Part shown: one piece after another, positions 50,717-62,861 of the stretch
Layout of the letters: each line of letters begins with the position of its first letter
Numbering within the stretch: the first letter of the stretch is position 1
From: Pogonophryne albipinna
Taxonomy: Eukaryota > Chordata > Actinopteri > Perciformes > Artedidraconidae
Length of the DNA stretch: 64,000 nt
NCBI GenBank assembly: GCA_028583405.1
Contig: CM053264.1
Location: 6,389,530-6,453,529 of the forward strand
Direction of reading: 5' to 3'
Notes under the pieces: model-generated
Told to the model about the DNA's origin: nothing
The model's database searches: none
What the model saw: only the letters and a program-made list of their open reading frames with translations
Position numbers and translations under genes: made by a program

Positions 50717-53700
50717 TGTCACATGGAGAAACGCTGAAGCATCGTTATGTGCTATCCATCAAACTGCCTCACGGCTTCTGTAATGGGACTTTCTGTCGGA
50801 TATGTCATCATGGATCAACTCAACAAAGTTCTTATCTCTTGCATATGATCTATGTGCGCCTTATATAATGTATATGGGATATACAGTAGCATGCTGTACC
50901 TTGCTACTAATTCACAGTGAAGGACACATGCTGTAAATCACTCACCACTTTCAAAGACTCAATGCCAACATGCTGCAAGAAATCATACAGCACGGTTTTC
51001 AAACCTTCACATATTGCTTAAAAGTGAAAAGACTGCCTTTCAGAAATTCCTCAGTTGTTTGTGTGGGTAGATGTGACCTTTGCAGAGTGCAGTCTTCCAT
51101 TTATCCTTTCCATAACTACATGGACCTAGAAGACTGGCTGACACCTCACAAAGCTGCAAAGATTAAGATGTCAAGGAAAGACTAAGGCTAAGACGGTAAA
51201 GCTACTAAAGCTGCACACGGCAGGCTGTTGGATGAACACCACGATGTTGTGGGTGTGCTTTAAACTAACTGAAAAAACACCTGAAACGCAGCACGTTGTA
51301 ATACTTAAAGAGCCTGTGACAGCATCCCAACAACTGTTGTGCAATGAAATATTGGGCTACTAGTCATCTCGAACCGTCAGTTTAAAAAAGAAGATGCGAT
51401 ACCGTTCCGATAAATATCAATAATTTCGAACATCGCGGGGAAATTCCTTCGAGTCATTTTGAAGTTTTGGGGGAAGCCGGAAGTGACGTCAATGCGGGAA
51501 CGCTTCACTGTGCGGTGAGAGAGCGAAACACGGACAAAGTGTGTTGTCATGCGTAGAAATGGTGAATTACTGAGTTTAGGCACGTTAATAACGTTTTAAT
51601 GAAGTTGACTACAGTATATTCATATTTGTCAGTGCTTTCATGTCAATTCGGCGAACATAAACATAAATGATCGTGATGAAGATGATGATTAAATTAGGAT
51701 TACAAATCGGTAGTGAGAGCTGCTGAATTTCCTCCCGTAGGATGTGATATAAAAACAAATTGATTATTTTTGTAGTTGTAAACTCAAGTGGATTAAACTA
51801 CATTTATTAGTGCTTTCATGTCAATTCGGCGAACATATGATACATTAAATGATCGTGAGGATGATGATTAAAAATCGTTTGTTTGAGCCGGTCTGCATTT
51901 CCTGATGAGAAAACAAACCGATGCTTTTTGTAGTTGTAGTACACCAACATGGATTAAACGTGTGTGTTTTTTTACCACAATGTTGGGGAAATTAATGGAT
52001 AAAATGCACGGATTATTATTATTATTATTATTCCCACTCCGATCGGGACACTAGGTCCACCGTTTCCCCGCAGCGAGGCTCCCCCCGTTGACAGTTTACG
52101 TGGGCTGGGTGCAGTGGCGGACTGGCCATCGGGACGAATCCCGTTGGGCCGGTACCGAAGTGGGCCGGTCGGATAAGTCACTAGCACATCCCCCATAGGC
52201 GGCGCGTGAGGCTCAGGTTTGGGAAGGCTAAATAACTTTTTTTTACCTGAGGCTGCTCGCCTCCGGCGTCTATAGAAAAGAGATCAACTCAGTGTGCGGA
52301 GTTTAAATCTCTCAAGTTATATTACAGGATAAAGGAAATACAGTTTAAACTGCCGTATGCAGAGAAGACGCCGACGTGTCGCACTTATCATTCATATTAC
52401 ATCATCAATCAGATCATCGATCATATAATATCATAATATATCATATATTTCCTTATCCGAGTCAGCTGAGCCGTATCTGGCCGTGCAACACTTACAGTGT
52501 CACATACTGTATGCAGAAGTATTATTTTAAGCAACACATTATGTTGACGAAACACTCAAGTCAAATGTAATTAAAGTCAGATCCACTCGTGTCTTAGACG
52601 TGAACGCGCTCTCAGCTGGTGAGAGAAACCCTGGCTTGATTTACCGAGTTAATAACCAGCGTCGTAGGACCGCTTAGCGAGATCTCGTTTGTTAGTTTGT
52701 TGTTGTTAGTTTGTTACTCAAACATATCCAGGGTATGTTGAACTGGCTTCGTAGTACAGGGCACAGGTGGCTAGCAGCGCTAATGTCAAAGACACAGACA
52801 TTATACATTATATTTGTATTTTACCAGGATGCAGTGACACAAATATTTGGGAAGGCTTAGCCTTCCCCAGCCTACAGCACCCGCCGCCCCTGACATCCCC
52901 CACTCCCCCCGTTGACAATTTACTAGCGGTACCGAAGTGGGCCGGTCGAGAGTCCCGGGATGATTTTTTAGTCCCAGTCCACCACTGGTTACATGACCGT
53001 ATGATCGCCCATATTGACGCACCTAATTCCTAAACTTCTAACAGATACAACATAAACCGATCCTTCAGCCTCATATGAGCTCTCAGACACGTTCAAAATT
53101 AAACTGTCATCGCTGTCTGAGCTTGCTGCTGTGTGCGCCATCGTGCGTTTACATGCAGATGCTGGGATCCTGAACGGTGCAGCTGGAGCGCTGTGCCCGC
53201 AATGACGTCACCCATAATTTGGCGGGACTTGAAGAATCCCCGAGAAGATCCAGAAAATGGTCAACATTGAAGGGCAGATTAATGGTTATCAAAGTACAAA
53301 TATCCAAAATCAGTTCAGTAACGGTTTTCAAGGGTACAATATTTACTCAAATTGATGGGTTTGGATGATGGGGGAAACTCGTGTCACAGGCTCTTTAAAG
53401 ATGGAAGAACCTGCCCTGAGAAGAAGAGTCTGTATTCAACGATGATTGATTTTATTTCTTTAAATGTATGTTTTCTGCTGCTCCTCCTATAGTCTATCAC
53501 CTAGTTTTCAGTAGAACCACATCTTCACACCGTCGCTGCCCGGTTCTCGGTTCCCTTGTCTGCACACCAGTCTCCCTGGGGCTTTTCCTTGATCGCCTAA
53601 AATAGCATCTCATATCTGCAACCAATGAAGATCACAGTGCAGTCTCCTAGCTCATCATTTCTCTCCTTACTCTCTGTAAAATCACCTGACAGATAACGCC

Positions 53701-56700
53701 TGTTTTCCCTTTAACTGGGTTATGTTGAACATGAACTAGGAATGTCACGAGAACCATGGCAAAAAACGGAATAAGTGATAGGGATGGGTGATAAAATAAA
53801 TCAAATATCACAATATTTCTGATAAAATACTTTGATACTGCGATGAAATGTAGGATTTACTATTGCTTCTTTCGCAAAATATTTACACACTACAATATTT
53901 TGATAAATAATCGTCAATACAGATATAATGAGGAAAGCCGGTAAAGAACAGCAACAAGTCTTATATGTTCTCCCTATAATGGCCCATTAATATAAAATGA
54001 TAACACGGAGCGCATGTTGAAGGGTTAGGGTTACATTGGACCTGTTGTTTTATATTTGTGTTTTACTGCTGTAGGAAAATGGGCACCGACACGTTGAATT
54101 TCAGAGGTGTTAGCATCGATTACTAACCTTCTGATATTCCTACTGATAACGAATCATTTGAAAGGGACTCGGGAGTGTCCTCTCTTGTGTGATAGTGATC
54201 CCGCTGAGATGGGGATGGATATCATTCTCCCTGTAATTGGCAAACAGACATTAAATGAGTACAAGAAAGAGAATCAGAAGAGTGAAATGGATCCCGCTTG
54301 ACCTCTTGTTTTGCTGAGACTGATATGATGAGACTCCTCTGTCTGAGCAGCTTCACTCCCTCATCAGTCCAACATCATTTAACATGCAGACCTGCTGTTA
54401 CTCAATCTGTGCCATGCTTCCTTCCTCTGCTCTGTCTAATAGCTCTTCCCATGTGTTACTCTGTAGTTGTATTCACGTTGAAAACTGAACCAGGCTCACA
54501 TTTCATCTGCTTAGCCAAATGCAGCGTTATCCACAAAATCCTTCCTGGAGAGAGGCTCATTCAACACTGCACCAAAAACATTTTTGAGTTTGGGGTTCAT
54601 TTTTGGGCTTATTTGGTGCCAAATTCTGTTATTTCTTATATTTATATCCCATTAGAATGACATTTAATGTCCATTGTCCATAATCTAAATTAAAGTTTGG
54701 AAAAATATATTAATTAGGCATTTAAAAGTAAAATCCTAAACCCATCTGCTGTTTACTTAAAGGGGACCTATCATGCAAAATGCGCTTTTGTGCGTCTTTT
54801 ATACATGAATATGTGTCCCCGGTGTGTCAGGGAACTCACCAAGTGTCAGAAAACACAACCCTCTCTCTTTTCCTCCATACCCATATCTCTAAAAAGGGGG
54901 CTGCAACGGAGCTGATTATTATTTGAATTTGTCTGACGTCAGAAAAGGGGTGCTCCGCCTATATGGGCAACTCTCCACCTATCAGGGGAATGAGAGACTG
55001 CTCGAAAGCGCTGGCGACGCTGTAGTACATATGCCAGGCCTGTAAGTGGCGCTGTAGTCTGCGACAAAAGCAGAATCAGCCCTTGCAAAAACAGGGCTAG
55101 AAAAGAGCAAATGAGGCATGGCTAAAATGCATGATCTGTTTGGTATTTTGAAAAAAAAACTTCACAGACATGTTTTATATAGGTATGGCCTTACAATATA
55201 TGTTTCAAATATAGCATGATAGGTCCACTTTAATTAAGATTTAATTGACAGTGGCCTTATAAGCAAACAACCCCTCAGCTGTTGTCAGATTAATCCAGAT
55301 TAGTGTTTAGAAAGTGACATCACAACCACCTTTTACCGACTGGGCCTCATCCACCAACTAGTGCAACAAGCTCAGAGGAACAAGCACACATCCTGAAATC
55401 TCAGCACGAAAGAATAATAATAATATATACTCAAGAAAATTGGTTTTCAGAACCTTTCACAAGTTCCTCAATTCCATTATTTCATGATGAGGTGACCAAG
55501 ATGCCAGCAATGACTTTAAAAGAGGTTTCATTTTACAGTGTTTTTCCTGGGTGCTTATTGTCTTCTGTTGGACATGTGAAGCAGGTATTATCAATAGCAG
55601 AGGAGCATTTAAAAGCGATTTATTTTCCCCTGACCGTAATTGTCTGTTAAAAGCAATGGTTAAGGAATCCCTTGCTGACACAAACACCTTTAAAATGGAT
55701 CCGCTCCAACTGTGCGTTATCAACACCCCGACTTGGTGTGAAATCGATGTGCAGCCCTGTGCTTGTTCTCAAACCGGCGTCTTATAGAAACAGCTTCGTG
55801 ATAATTCATTGACGGCGCTATTGGAGCAGTGTGAGGGAAACGCCTCAACTAAAAGCAACATGATGTATTTTCACTTTGAAAGAAGATGAAATAAACAAGA
55901 TTGTTGTCGATCCAGACGCTTTTTGTCGGGGGCAGCATAAATAGTTTTGTCCTTGATGGTAGTGAGTGAATTAACAAGGCAGATATTGATCTTTCGCTGG
56001 GAGTTTACTCTCTATTATCTGATGGTGATTTAGAGAGTGAGAGAGAGACAATTGGCGAGTGTGAGAGGGCGATCAATAGTGTTTTCAGGTTTGCCGTATG
56101 GAGAAAGGTGACAGGCAGCGAGAAGGGCATGAACAATACGCCATATTGATCAGAGGCATAAGCTGATTTCACTTTAGGAACCTGATACCACACAATCGCT
56201 GCTGTGGGTCAGCCATGATTATGCCATCATGTGTTGATCATAAATAAACTAATAGGTTATGATGGACTAATGGGTACGAAAGAATTAGCTCCACCTTTAC
56301 CAGCTGTCAAATAAAAATAAAGTACATTTTATAATTATAATCCAGTGATATAATATATATTATTCTGAAAATGGCCATGCTGCACAATTTATTTTAAGTT
56401 AGGGTACTTTACATATAGTTGGATGCTAATAAAGGTGTACTTTTACTTAAGTAAAGATTTCCATTACATTTACGTATCAAGAATAATTATTCTTGACCTT
56501 CATAATCTGACCCTGCCCGTGTCCCTGACACGAGTAAGGAGAGAGCTTTGACATTTGCTGCTCTTTGTCAGTAGGTCACGATGAAAGCACAGACGGGGTT
56601 TCATGGACACTTATTGATCGGGCTGTCTCGCGGTTAGCTGTACAGATAGATGATAGGCACAGAGGAGGAAGAGCCTGAGCTGTTTTCCAGGAAGTACAAC

Positions 56701-59700
56701 AAAGGCCGCTTTGTGAGGCGCTTGTGTGTGTCCATCCATCTCCTGCTGTCCGCTCAACCCGCTTAAAATGGCGGGGTAATTCACTTAGCCTCACTGTGGA
56801 CGGCCATTATCTGTGGGTGGTGTGTCTGTCTGCGGGGGGGTTCTGCCATGATATCATCATGGCACTCACTTAAGTATAAATCACAGCAGAGTGATATCTG
56901 CTGTCGGGCGATAATTGCTAAATTGCGGACCTTTAAAGGCCCTGCACTCTTTGCTAATACAACTTCTCTCTGTGATAATCACATTTTCCACTTTAGCAGT
57001 CAACTCAAAACAATCACGGCAGTACAGAATGTGAAAGTTCCGTATTTAACATCCAATTTACAGCACATTAAGTATGAAAGGACCCATCATTTTTTTTCGT
57101 AAAAATGACACCTTTCCTAAGCATAGTTATACAATTAAATCATTAAGTCCTTTCCTGTAGTGTGTTATATAGGTTCAATGTTATTAAACAGTATATATTA
57201 TATTTTTCAAGAAGCTAAATAGTTAAATAAGGGTACATCGTCTTAAATGACTTACACTATTTCATATAATTAAGTGGAAAGGAAGGGTGTTACAGAGTCA
57301 TTGGTATCAGTTTGTAATTACTAAACTGTTAAATAAAATCTTTTGTTTCTATTTTCAGAAATATACAAACTAAATAAAGTCGTATTATCAAGTAGTAAAT
57401 CCAAGGGACACTGATCACTCTGGTTGTAGTTTCTAAAAGGGAATTTTCCAGAGCAGCATCGCTATGAAACGCCCTTGAATCTGAATTCTTTATAAAGCTG
57501 TTGAATGAACGCTTCAAGGAAATAGGCAGCCTTGAGGAATGAAATAAATAAAATGTCGGCTTTTTATTCGGGCTTTATATTTGGTTGCTGTCTCTGACAT
57601 CCTAAGGTCACAGCACGCAAGATGAACATTTTCAATTTCCCTTTTTCGATGTTTTCGTTTTGAAAAACTTTTAGAAAATAGCTGAAATCCTCCCTGCGCT
57701 GACTCCTGACTCTGAATTCAATAGATAAGAGCGGAGAGTTGTGTTGGCTGGTTGAAAGGTTTTCGCGCTGCACTTTCTGAAGCGTCTTTCGTGGCAGATC
57801 AGAACGATGCAGAAGCACGAAAGGTGCTGGAGACGAAAAAAAGTCATTACCAGAGGAAGCGGGAGCAAATTGGTGTGACAAAGACAAACATAATTGCACA
57901 TATGCAGGATGTTAAATGCTATAGCTGCTAGGTTTGCAATGCTTTCTATTTCATTATCCTCTAATACCCTCAGACGCACTCAATGATGTTTTTCATTTAC
58001 ACCCTAATCACACTCTCTGTACACCTCATACTTCCAGCTCTGTGGTATTTCTTCAGTTCATATCTTCTTCTTTTTTAACAGCAGCAGGATATGAGAAATG
58101 TGATTTATAGTTTCATCCTCCTCCACTTAGATGAAAATGTGGCTCAGACAGTTTCTTCAACCTTTGTACTGTAATTCAGTTGAAGATGTTGTTCTGGAAA
58201 GGAAGGTTGAGGCTATTTTGCTGAAATAAAGTTCACATCGTCTATGCAAAGGATAACAGTTCATTTATATTCTATGCTCAGCTAACCGCCTCTTGATAAT
58301 AGCTTAAGAATAAGCAAACAGACCATAGATTGTATCAAAGAAGTGGACATAGTCACCGTGATTTCCCTCATTTCTTTGTCTACTACAGTTTTCAAGCCTC
58401 AAGTTTTTACTGTTTTGGACGTGGCCATCTTGTTCTTTTGGTATTTCAAGAACTACGAGAGGGGGGCGCAACTGAACGAAGAATGAGACATTTTTGGGCA
58501 ACCAAAACATTTAACTTTCCTTTCAACACACTGTGTAAGTGTTCAGGTTGTCATGTGACAACACCCATACTGAGGACACTGGGAGCGACCTGTCAATCAT
58601 AATGTAACACCCTTAGCATACCCTGCATTGGAACATCATTTACTAAAGAGACCTCATGCTGTATCGAACAATAATTGAATCTAGAGATTGAGAACATAAC
58701 AAATGTTAAGAAAATGTTTACAGAGATAATAAATCAAGTAAGAAGTAGGGTCATTTTCTCCTAGACTGTTAGAGAAAATGCAGGTTTAAGGCCATTTCCC
58801 AATGGCTTGACTTTTCAGATCTGAAGGTAAATAACTTTGAGGAAAAAAAAGGAATCCCTATATATATATACACTGAACAAAAATATAAATGCAACACTTT
58901 TGTTTTTGCTCCCATTTTTCATGAGATGAACTCAAAGATCTAAAACATTTTCTATATACACAAAATAACCATTTCTCTCAAATATTGTTCACAAATCTGA
59001 AAAAATCTGTGATAGTGAGCACTTCTCCTTTGCCGAGATAATCCATCCCACCTCACAGGTGTGGCATATCAAGATGCTGATTAGACAGCATGATTATTGC
59101 ACAGGTGTGCCTTAGGCTGGCCACAATAAAAGGCCACTCTGAAACGTGCAGTTTTGCTTTATTGGGGGGGGTCTGGGGGGGTCCGAAAACCAGTCAGTAT
59201 CTGGTGTGAGGGGTAGGGTTAGGGTAATGTTGTGAATCGAGTGGCCTGTGTTCGTCGTCCATAACATACGCCTGCCCATACCATAACCCCACCACCACCA
59301 TGGGCCACTCGATTCACATCATTACCCTAACCCTACCCCTCACACCAGATACTGACTGGTTTTCGGACCCCCCCAGACCCCCCCAATAAAGCAAAACTGC
59401 ACGTTTCAGAGTGGCCTTTTATTGTGGCCAGCCTAAGGCACACCTGTGCAATAATCATGCTGTCTAATCAGCATCTTGATATGCCACACCTGTGAGGTGG
59501 GATGGATTATCTCGGCAAAGGAGAAGTGCTCACTATCACAGATTTTTTTCAGATTTGTGAACAATATTTGAGAGAAATGGTTATTTTGTGTATATAGAAA
59601 ATGTTTTAGATCTTTGAGTTAATCTCATGAAAAATGGGATCAAAAACAAAAGTGTTGCGTTTATATTTTTGTTCAGTGTATATATATTCCTAACGTACAT

Positions 59701-60498
59701 TATCGCCATTTTATCGTACAATTGTTTTTGTCTCTCTGCAGGAATTTCTACTACATCACGATGCTACGCGACCCCGTGTCACGCTACCTCAGTGAGTGGA
59801 AGCACGTGCAGCGCGGGGCCACTTGGAAAACTGCCCTCCATATGTGTGACGGCCGCTCCCCCACCGAGGACGAGCTCCCCGCCTGCTACAGCGGGGACGA
59901 CTGGACCGGCGTGCCCCTGATCGACTTCATGAGCTGCCCTTCGAACCTGGCCAACAACCGGCAGGTGCGCATGCTGGCCGACCTCAGCCTAGTGGGCTGC
60001 TACAACATGTCGTCGGTGAGCGAGCTGGAGCGAGGCCAGGTGCTGCTCGCCAGCGCCAAAGCCAACCTGCTCAATATGGCTTTCTTCGGCCTGACGGAGT
60101 TCCAGCGCAAGACGCAGTACCTGTTCGAGCGGACGTTCGGCCTGCACTTCATCCGGGCCTTCACGCAGATCAACAGCACGCGGGCCGCCAGCGTGGGCAT
60201 CAGCGAGAAGGTGCGGTGGCGCATTGAGGGGCTGAACGCTCTGGACGTGGAGCTCTACGAGTACGCCAAGGAGCTGTTCCTGCGGCGCTACCAGTACAGC
60301 CGGCAGAAGCAGCACCAGGAGGAGCGGCTGAGGCGGTGGCAGGAGAGGCAGCAGAGGCAGCGGCTGCACAGGACCTATCTGTCCGAGCTGTGGAGACTGG
60401 GAGGAGGAGGAGGAGGGGAGGAGGAAGAGGAGCAGATGAAAGGGCTGGAGGAGGTAGCTACCACCGAGGACTACAGCAGCCAGGTGGTGAGGTGGTGA
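42687..60498 (+). CDS. hs6st3: Heparan sulfate 6-O-sulfotransferase 3
   Basis: The enzyme moves sulfate from PAPS to the 6-O position of glucosamine in heparan sulfate, in the Golgi lumen. There are two exons, 42687-43228 and 59742-60498 (542 + 757 nt, 432 residues), joined in phase 2 across a 16.5-kb GT-AG intron. ATG 42687 has an ideal ccaccATGg context. Residues 7-26 form a signal-anchor helix of a type II membrane protein. FLHIQKTGGTTFGRH (around K100) is the 5'-phosphosulfate loop, and LRDPVSRYLSEW just after the exon join is the 3'-phosphate site. GLHADWTEL holds the His (H154) expected to be the catalytic base by analogy with the zebrafish structure. NLANNRQVRMLADLSLVGCYN and FFGLTEFQRKTQYLFERTF are family hallmarks. 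The end TEDYSSQVVRW points to HS6ST3 rather than HS6ST1 or 2, as does the synteny with dzip1 and cldn10. A Gly6/Glu5 tract lies just before that end. Confidence 0.93.
43245..43600 (+). repeat. Degenerate CACTCATT satellite-like array
   Basis: Irregular repeats of CACT, CATT and CTCA units (for example TCACTCATTCACTT) fill about 350 bp immediately after the exon 1 donor of hs6st3. It is decayed enough to be stable and has no coding sense. Confidence 0.7.
48796..48976. repeat. Interspersed repeat fragment, copy 2
   Basis: This copy is longer than the one at 36.2 kb. It opens TTAGACGCTTTGATCCAAAG and CGACTTACATACTCAATGGG, then shares the GACTGCAGTGGGGTTTGAACC core and CACTGCGCCACACGCC end. It is a dispersed teleost repeat. 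Confidence 0.65.
50655..50714. repeat. (GA)n microsatellite
   Basis: About 29 GA units in hs6st3 intron 1, ending in AGAAAGTG. Confidence 0.95.
51625..51965 (+). repeat. Tandem duplication with ~180-bp unit
   Basis: GTGCTTTCATGTCAATTCGG with CGAACATA appears near 51632 and again near 51811. Both copies continue into GATCGTGA...GATGATGATTAAA, and then TTTTGTAGTTGTA...GGATTAAAC. They are two diverged head-to-tail copies. Confidence 0.75.
52110..52990. mobile_element. Element with CAGTGGCGGACTGG ends, interrupted
   Basis: GCAGTGGCGGACTGGCC near 52111 and the inverted AGTCCACCACTGG near 52975-52988 form imperfect terminal repeats. The phrase GGTACCGAAGTGGGCCGGTC occurs twice (52150 and 52927), one on each side of the nested hAT-like insert. 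CTCCCCCCGTTGACA occurs at 52078 and 52904. Boundaries are approximate. Confidence 0.5.
52196..52892. mobile_element. Nested hAT-like element, target duplication ACATCCCCCA
   Basis: ACATCCCCCA borders both sides (52186-52195 and 52893-52902). The ends TAGGCGGCGCGTGAGG and, inverted, CACCCGCCGCCCCTGA are imperfect terminal repeats, followed inward by GGGAAGGCTAA and its inverse. The 697-bp interior has no transposase frame. The long target duplication suggests hAT type (8 bp plus chance matches). Confidence 0.6.
53395..54760 (+). other. hs6st3 intron segment, repeat fragment only
   Basis: Around 53781-53960 a GATGGGTGATAAAATAAATC ... ATATCACAATATTTC stretch resembles the end of a common fish transposon. 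Otherwise I recognise nothing. The 120-codon frame at 54298-54660 has no family match that I know. Confidence 0.4.
54761..55229. mobile_element. TTAA-flanked MITE (AGGGGACCTATCATGC ends)
   Basis: TTAA borders both ends (54757-54760 and 55230-55233). The termini AGGGGACCTATCATGC and GCATGATAGGTCCACT are inverted with one mismatch. This family is abundant in teleosts. The TTAA target fits Kolobok or piggyBac. It is 469 bp with no coding frame. Confidence 0.75.
55234..58870 (+). other. hs6st3 intron segment, nothing recognised
   Basis: AT-rich intronic DNA. Short open frames on both strands show no domain. No paired repeat ends were noticed. Confidence 0.4.
58871..59678. mobile_element. Tc1/mariner-derived palindrome next to hs6st3 exon 2
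   Basis: The element starts CACTGAACAAAAATATAAAT and ends with the inverse, in a TA-rich setting. Two arms of about 380 bp are almost identical inverted copies, with only a handful of mismatches, around a spacer of about 55 bp (59249-59302). The arm sequence is that of a very common fish Tc1-like family. The spacer read on the - strand still encodes GGGVMVWAGVCYGRRTQ, a stretch of a Tc1 DDE transposase. An inverted duplication has therefore replaced the rest of the gene. It ends 63 bp before the exon 2 acceptor. Confidence 0.85.
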
Positions 60499-62860
60499 GG
60501 AGGTGAGGAGGACACATGGGCGCCTGTTTGATTCATCGTGCTTTACTCTCCTCCCCAGAATCTGCCAAATCCTCCTGCCCGCATAGCTCATTGTTGGACT
60601 GCCGAACGGTGTCTTAATATTTATGATGGATGTATTTGTCATGGCAACATAAACATTTTGTATTTTTGTTTTCTATGGCTACTTTTGGGACTGCAGATGT
60701 GAATTGTGTTTATTTATTCATTAGCAATTGCTTCTAATGGTCTCAAAGTGGTGAAAACGTTTCTTAAAGTTCGCTAACAATTAGAAAAAAAATGGCTGAC
60801 TTGAAGGATCCTCTGTGTAACGTGTGTGATCTAGTGTGTTGATCAGTGAAATCCTTTAGTTACTCTGTTGTGTTTGGCTTCATAAGAATATCAAAGCACA
60901 AACTTGGCAATAGTCGTTGGTGTTTTTTTTTCTTGGACTGCGGCAGTATACAGACATCGCAGGAAAGGTGTTCAATGAAAATAATGCAGTACAGTCACGT
61001 ACATTTGACTCTCTCTGGTACGCATGTGTACATGAACGTGTTCCACCTTGCTTCTTTTTCACAGCATGTTCTCACCATAAAAAAATCTGAAATCTCCGTG
61101 CAGTGTGCCAACTTCTTCCATATCCACCACGCACGTACAGACACACTGACGCACATCGAGGGGAGCTGTCAGAGCGGGATTCAGCACTCCTACATCACAG
61201 GGAGAGAGCATCAGTATTTCCACCATTAGGGCATTGATCACAGGCTCTTGCTTCTAAATTGATCGTTTAAAGCTCAATTGGTCATGACTCTGGCACAGCA
61301 GAAAATAGAAGAAACCAATTGGCTCCCTACTCTTCATAATCTCACAAACATACAGCACTGCTCTCCATTTGCAACCCGCGAGAAAAAACAATCTCTTTCA
61401 ACACATTTATGCAGAAAGGAAATGTTAAGTGCTGGAATGATTTATATTAATATTGTGTTTCTGGAAAATTGCGTCTGTAATAAGCACTTCCCCAACGCTC
61501 CGTGCAGACGTTTTTTGTTCGTGAGATGGAAAATAAGGATGAGGAGGAGATCAGTCAGGAGGTAGGGAAGGAAATGACTATGTCCACAGACAAAAATAGC
61601 CACTCCATCCCCAGCCGCAGTCTCCATTCTACTCGCACAGCATGTAACAGAGAAAGATTAGAATTATATAAGCCTGTGATAATGAGGTTGCATGTGTACT
61701 GAAGCGCACATAAACGTGAAAAACACCTTAAAATGTTACATTAATGCCATTTGATATAAAAAGTTTGATATTTGCACAGCTTGCTAATTGTTTTGTGATA
61801 TGAACCATAAAGCAGGATTTGACATGGCTTCCAAGATACAGACAAATAGCTTCTTTATCTACGGATGTCTCTCTGTTGACAGGGGGAATTTGTTCCGGGA
61901 GGTTTGAGTTAGATGATCACAAACAGATTTGAGTCTTGGTAGTAAAACATTTTAGATGCCAACCTTGTGGTCCTCAGTGTTCTCTGTCCAGCAGAGCAGA
62001 ATATGTTTAGCTAACGGGGAAGGTGAATGCTTCTGCAAGGAGAATTCTAAGTGCTCACAACCTCCGAGTCTTTCACAGATAGCTGCAGGAAGCGACAAAC
62101 AGCAAAGCATGTGGATTGTTAGTATCTCCATCAAAAGTGTTGGGCACTGAGGCAACAAAAGAAAAACAAGTTCAATCATTAACACAGAAGAATTGACCTC
62201 TCAAGAAACAAGTTAAATTATCTTTTGTGTCAATGAAAAACGTTTTGATAAGTTTATCTAAACAACAAATACATAGAGACAATAAAATAATCTATTATCT
62301 TACACATTTGACTTTTATGATTTTTGAACCAGGCAAAAATAATGTCAAGCTAACGCTAAAAAGAGCTAGCTACAAAACTACCTGTCTCCACCACTCAACT
62401 TAAATACAAAAAAATAGAATAGTGTTTTACATGCAATTTATTGTTTTTAAAACATAAAACAGCTTTATCTTTATGGTTAAGAAACATAGGTTTAATGTAA
62501 AAACAAAGAAAGATAATATATTCTGTATCAACAAAAAATAAAGTGACTAGAAATAGCAATTTAGCTAAATAGCATGTGTATACATTCCTTTTACAGGGGA
62601 AATTCAGCGTACTTTACATAAATAAAAACAAAAAGGACCGTCCATCTATATATAAATGATTATCGTGATTACAGCTGACAAAGGAATGCTAACTCACTTC
62701 CTGGTTGTATGACTAAACATTCTATCAATAGGAACAAACTAATCTATGGCATCATTTCTCAGGTAAATTATACTGACCTGTGTTAACACTTTACATGCAC
62801 TTCTAACAGCTTTAATTTTAAAACAGTTGTATTTACATTTCAGGCGTTTAGATGAGTAAA
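60499..62860 (+). other. 3' flank of hs6st3
   Basis: It probably contains the 3' UTR, but I find no canonical AATAAA close to the stop codon. Open frames (for example 127 codons at 60846-61229) lack family motifs. No repeat ends were recognised. Confidence 0.4.
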
Positions 62861-62861
62861 A

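Larger units (their letters stand above)
43229..51304 (+). other. hs6st3 intron 1, first part
   Basis: No exon or RNA gene was recognised. Right after the donor (43245-43600) comes a degenerate CACTCATT/CATTCACT array of about 350 bp. A repeat fragment beginning ATACTTTATCGATCC is near 44520-44640, the second copy of the 36-kb repeat is at 48796-48976, and a GA microsatellite is near 50.7 kb. The rest is AT-rich intronic DNA. Confidence 0.5.
51309..53394. mobile_element. TTAA-flanked element hosting nested insertions
   Basis: The outer ends are AGAGCCTGTGACA (51309-51321) and its reverse complement (53382-53394), each bordered by TTAA (51305-51308 and 53395-53398). Similarity between arms continues at lower identity to a shared TGACGTCA(A/T)TGCGGG block (51485-51500 and reverse near 53195-53210). 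A TTAA target points to the piggyBac or Kolobok type. The interior holds a tandem duplication (51625-51965) and two nested elements (52110-52990 and 52196-52892). Confidence 0.65.

Noticed and set aside
59205..59235. Telomere-like GGGTAGGGTTAGGGTAATG
   Set aside because: Only two or three units, present in both arms of the Tc1 palindrome, so it is part of the element and not an interstitial telomere.
59989..60642. 217-codon frame on the - strand
   Set aside because: Antisense of the GC-rich hs6st3 exon 2. Leu/Pro-rich shadow of a conserved coding exon.
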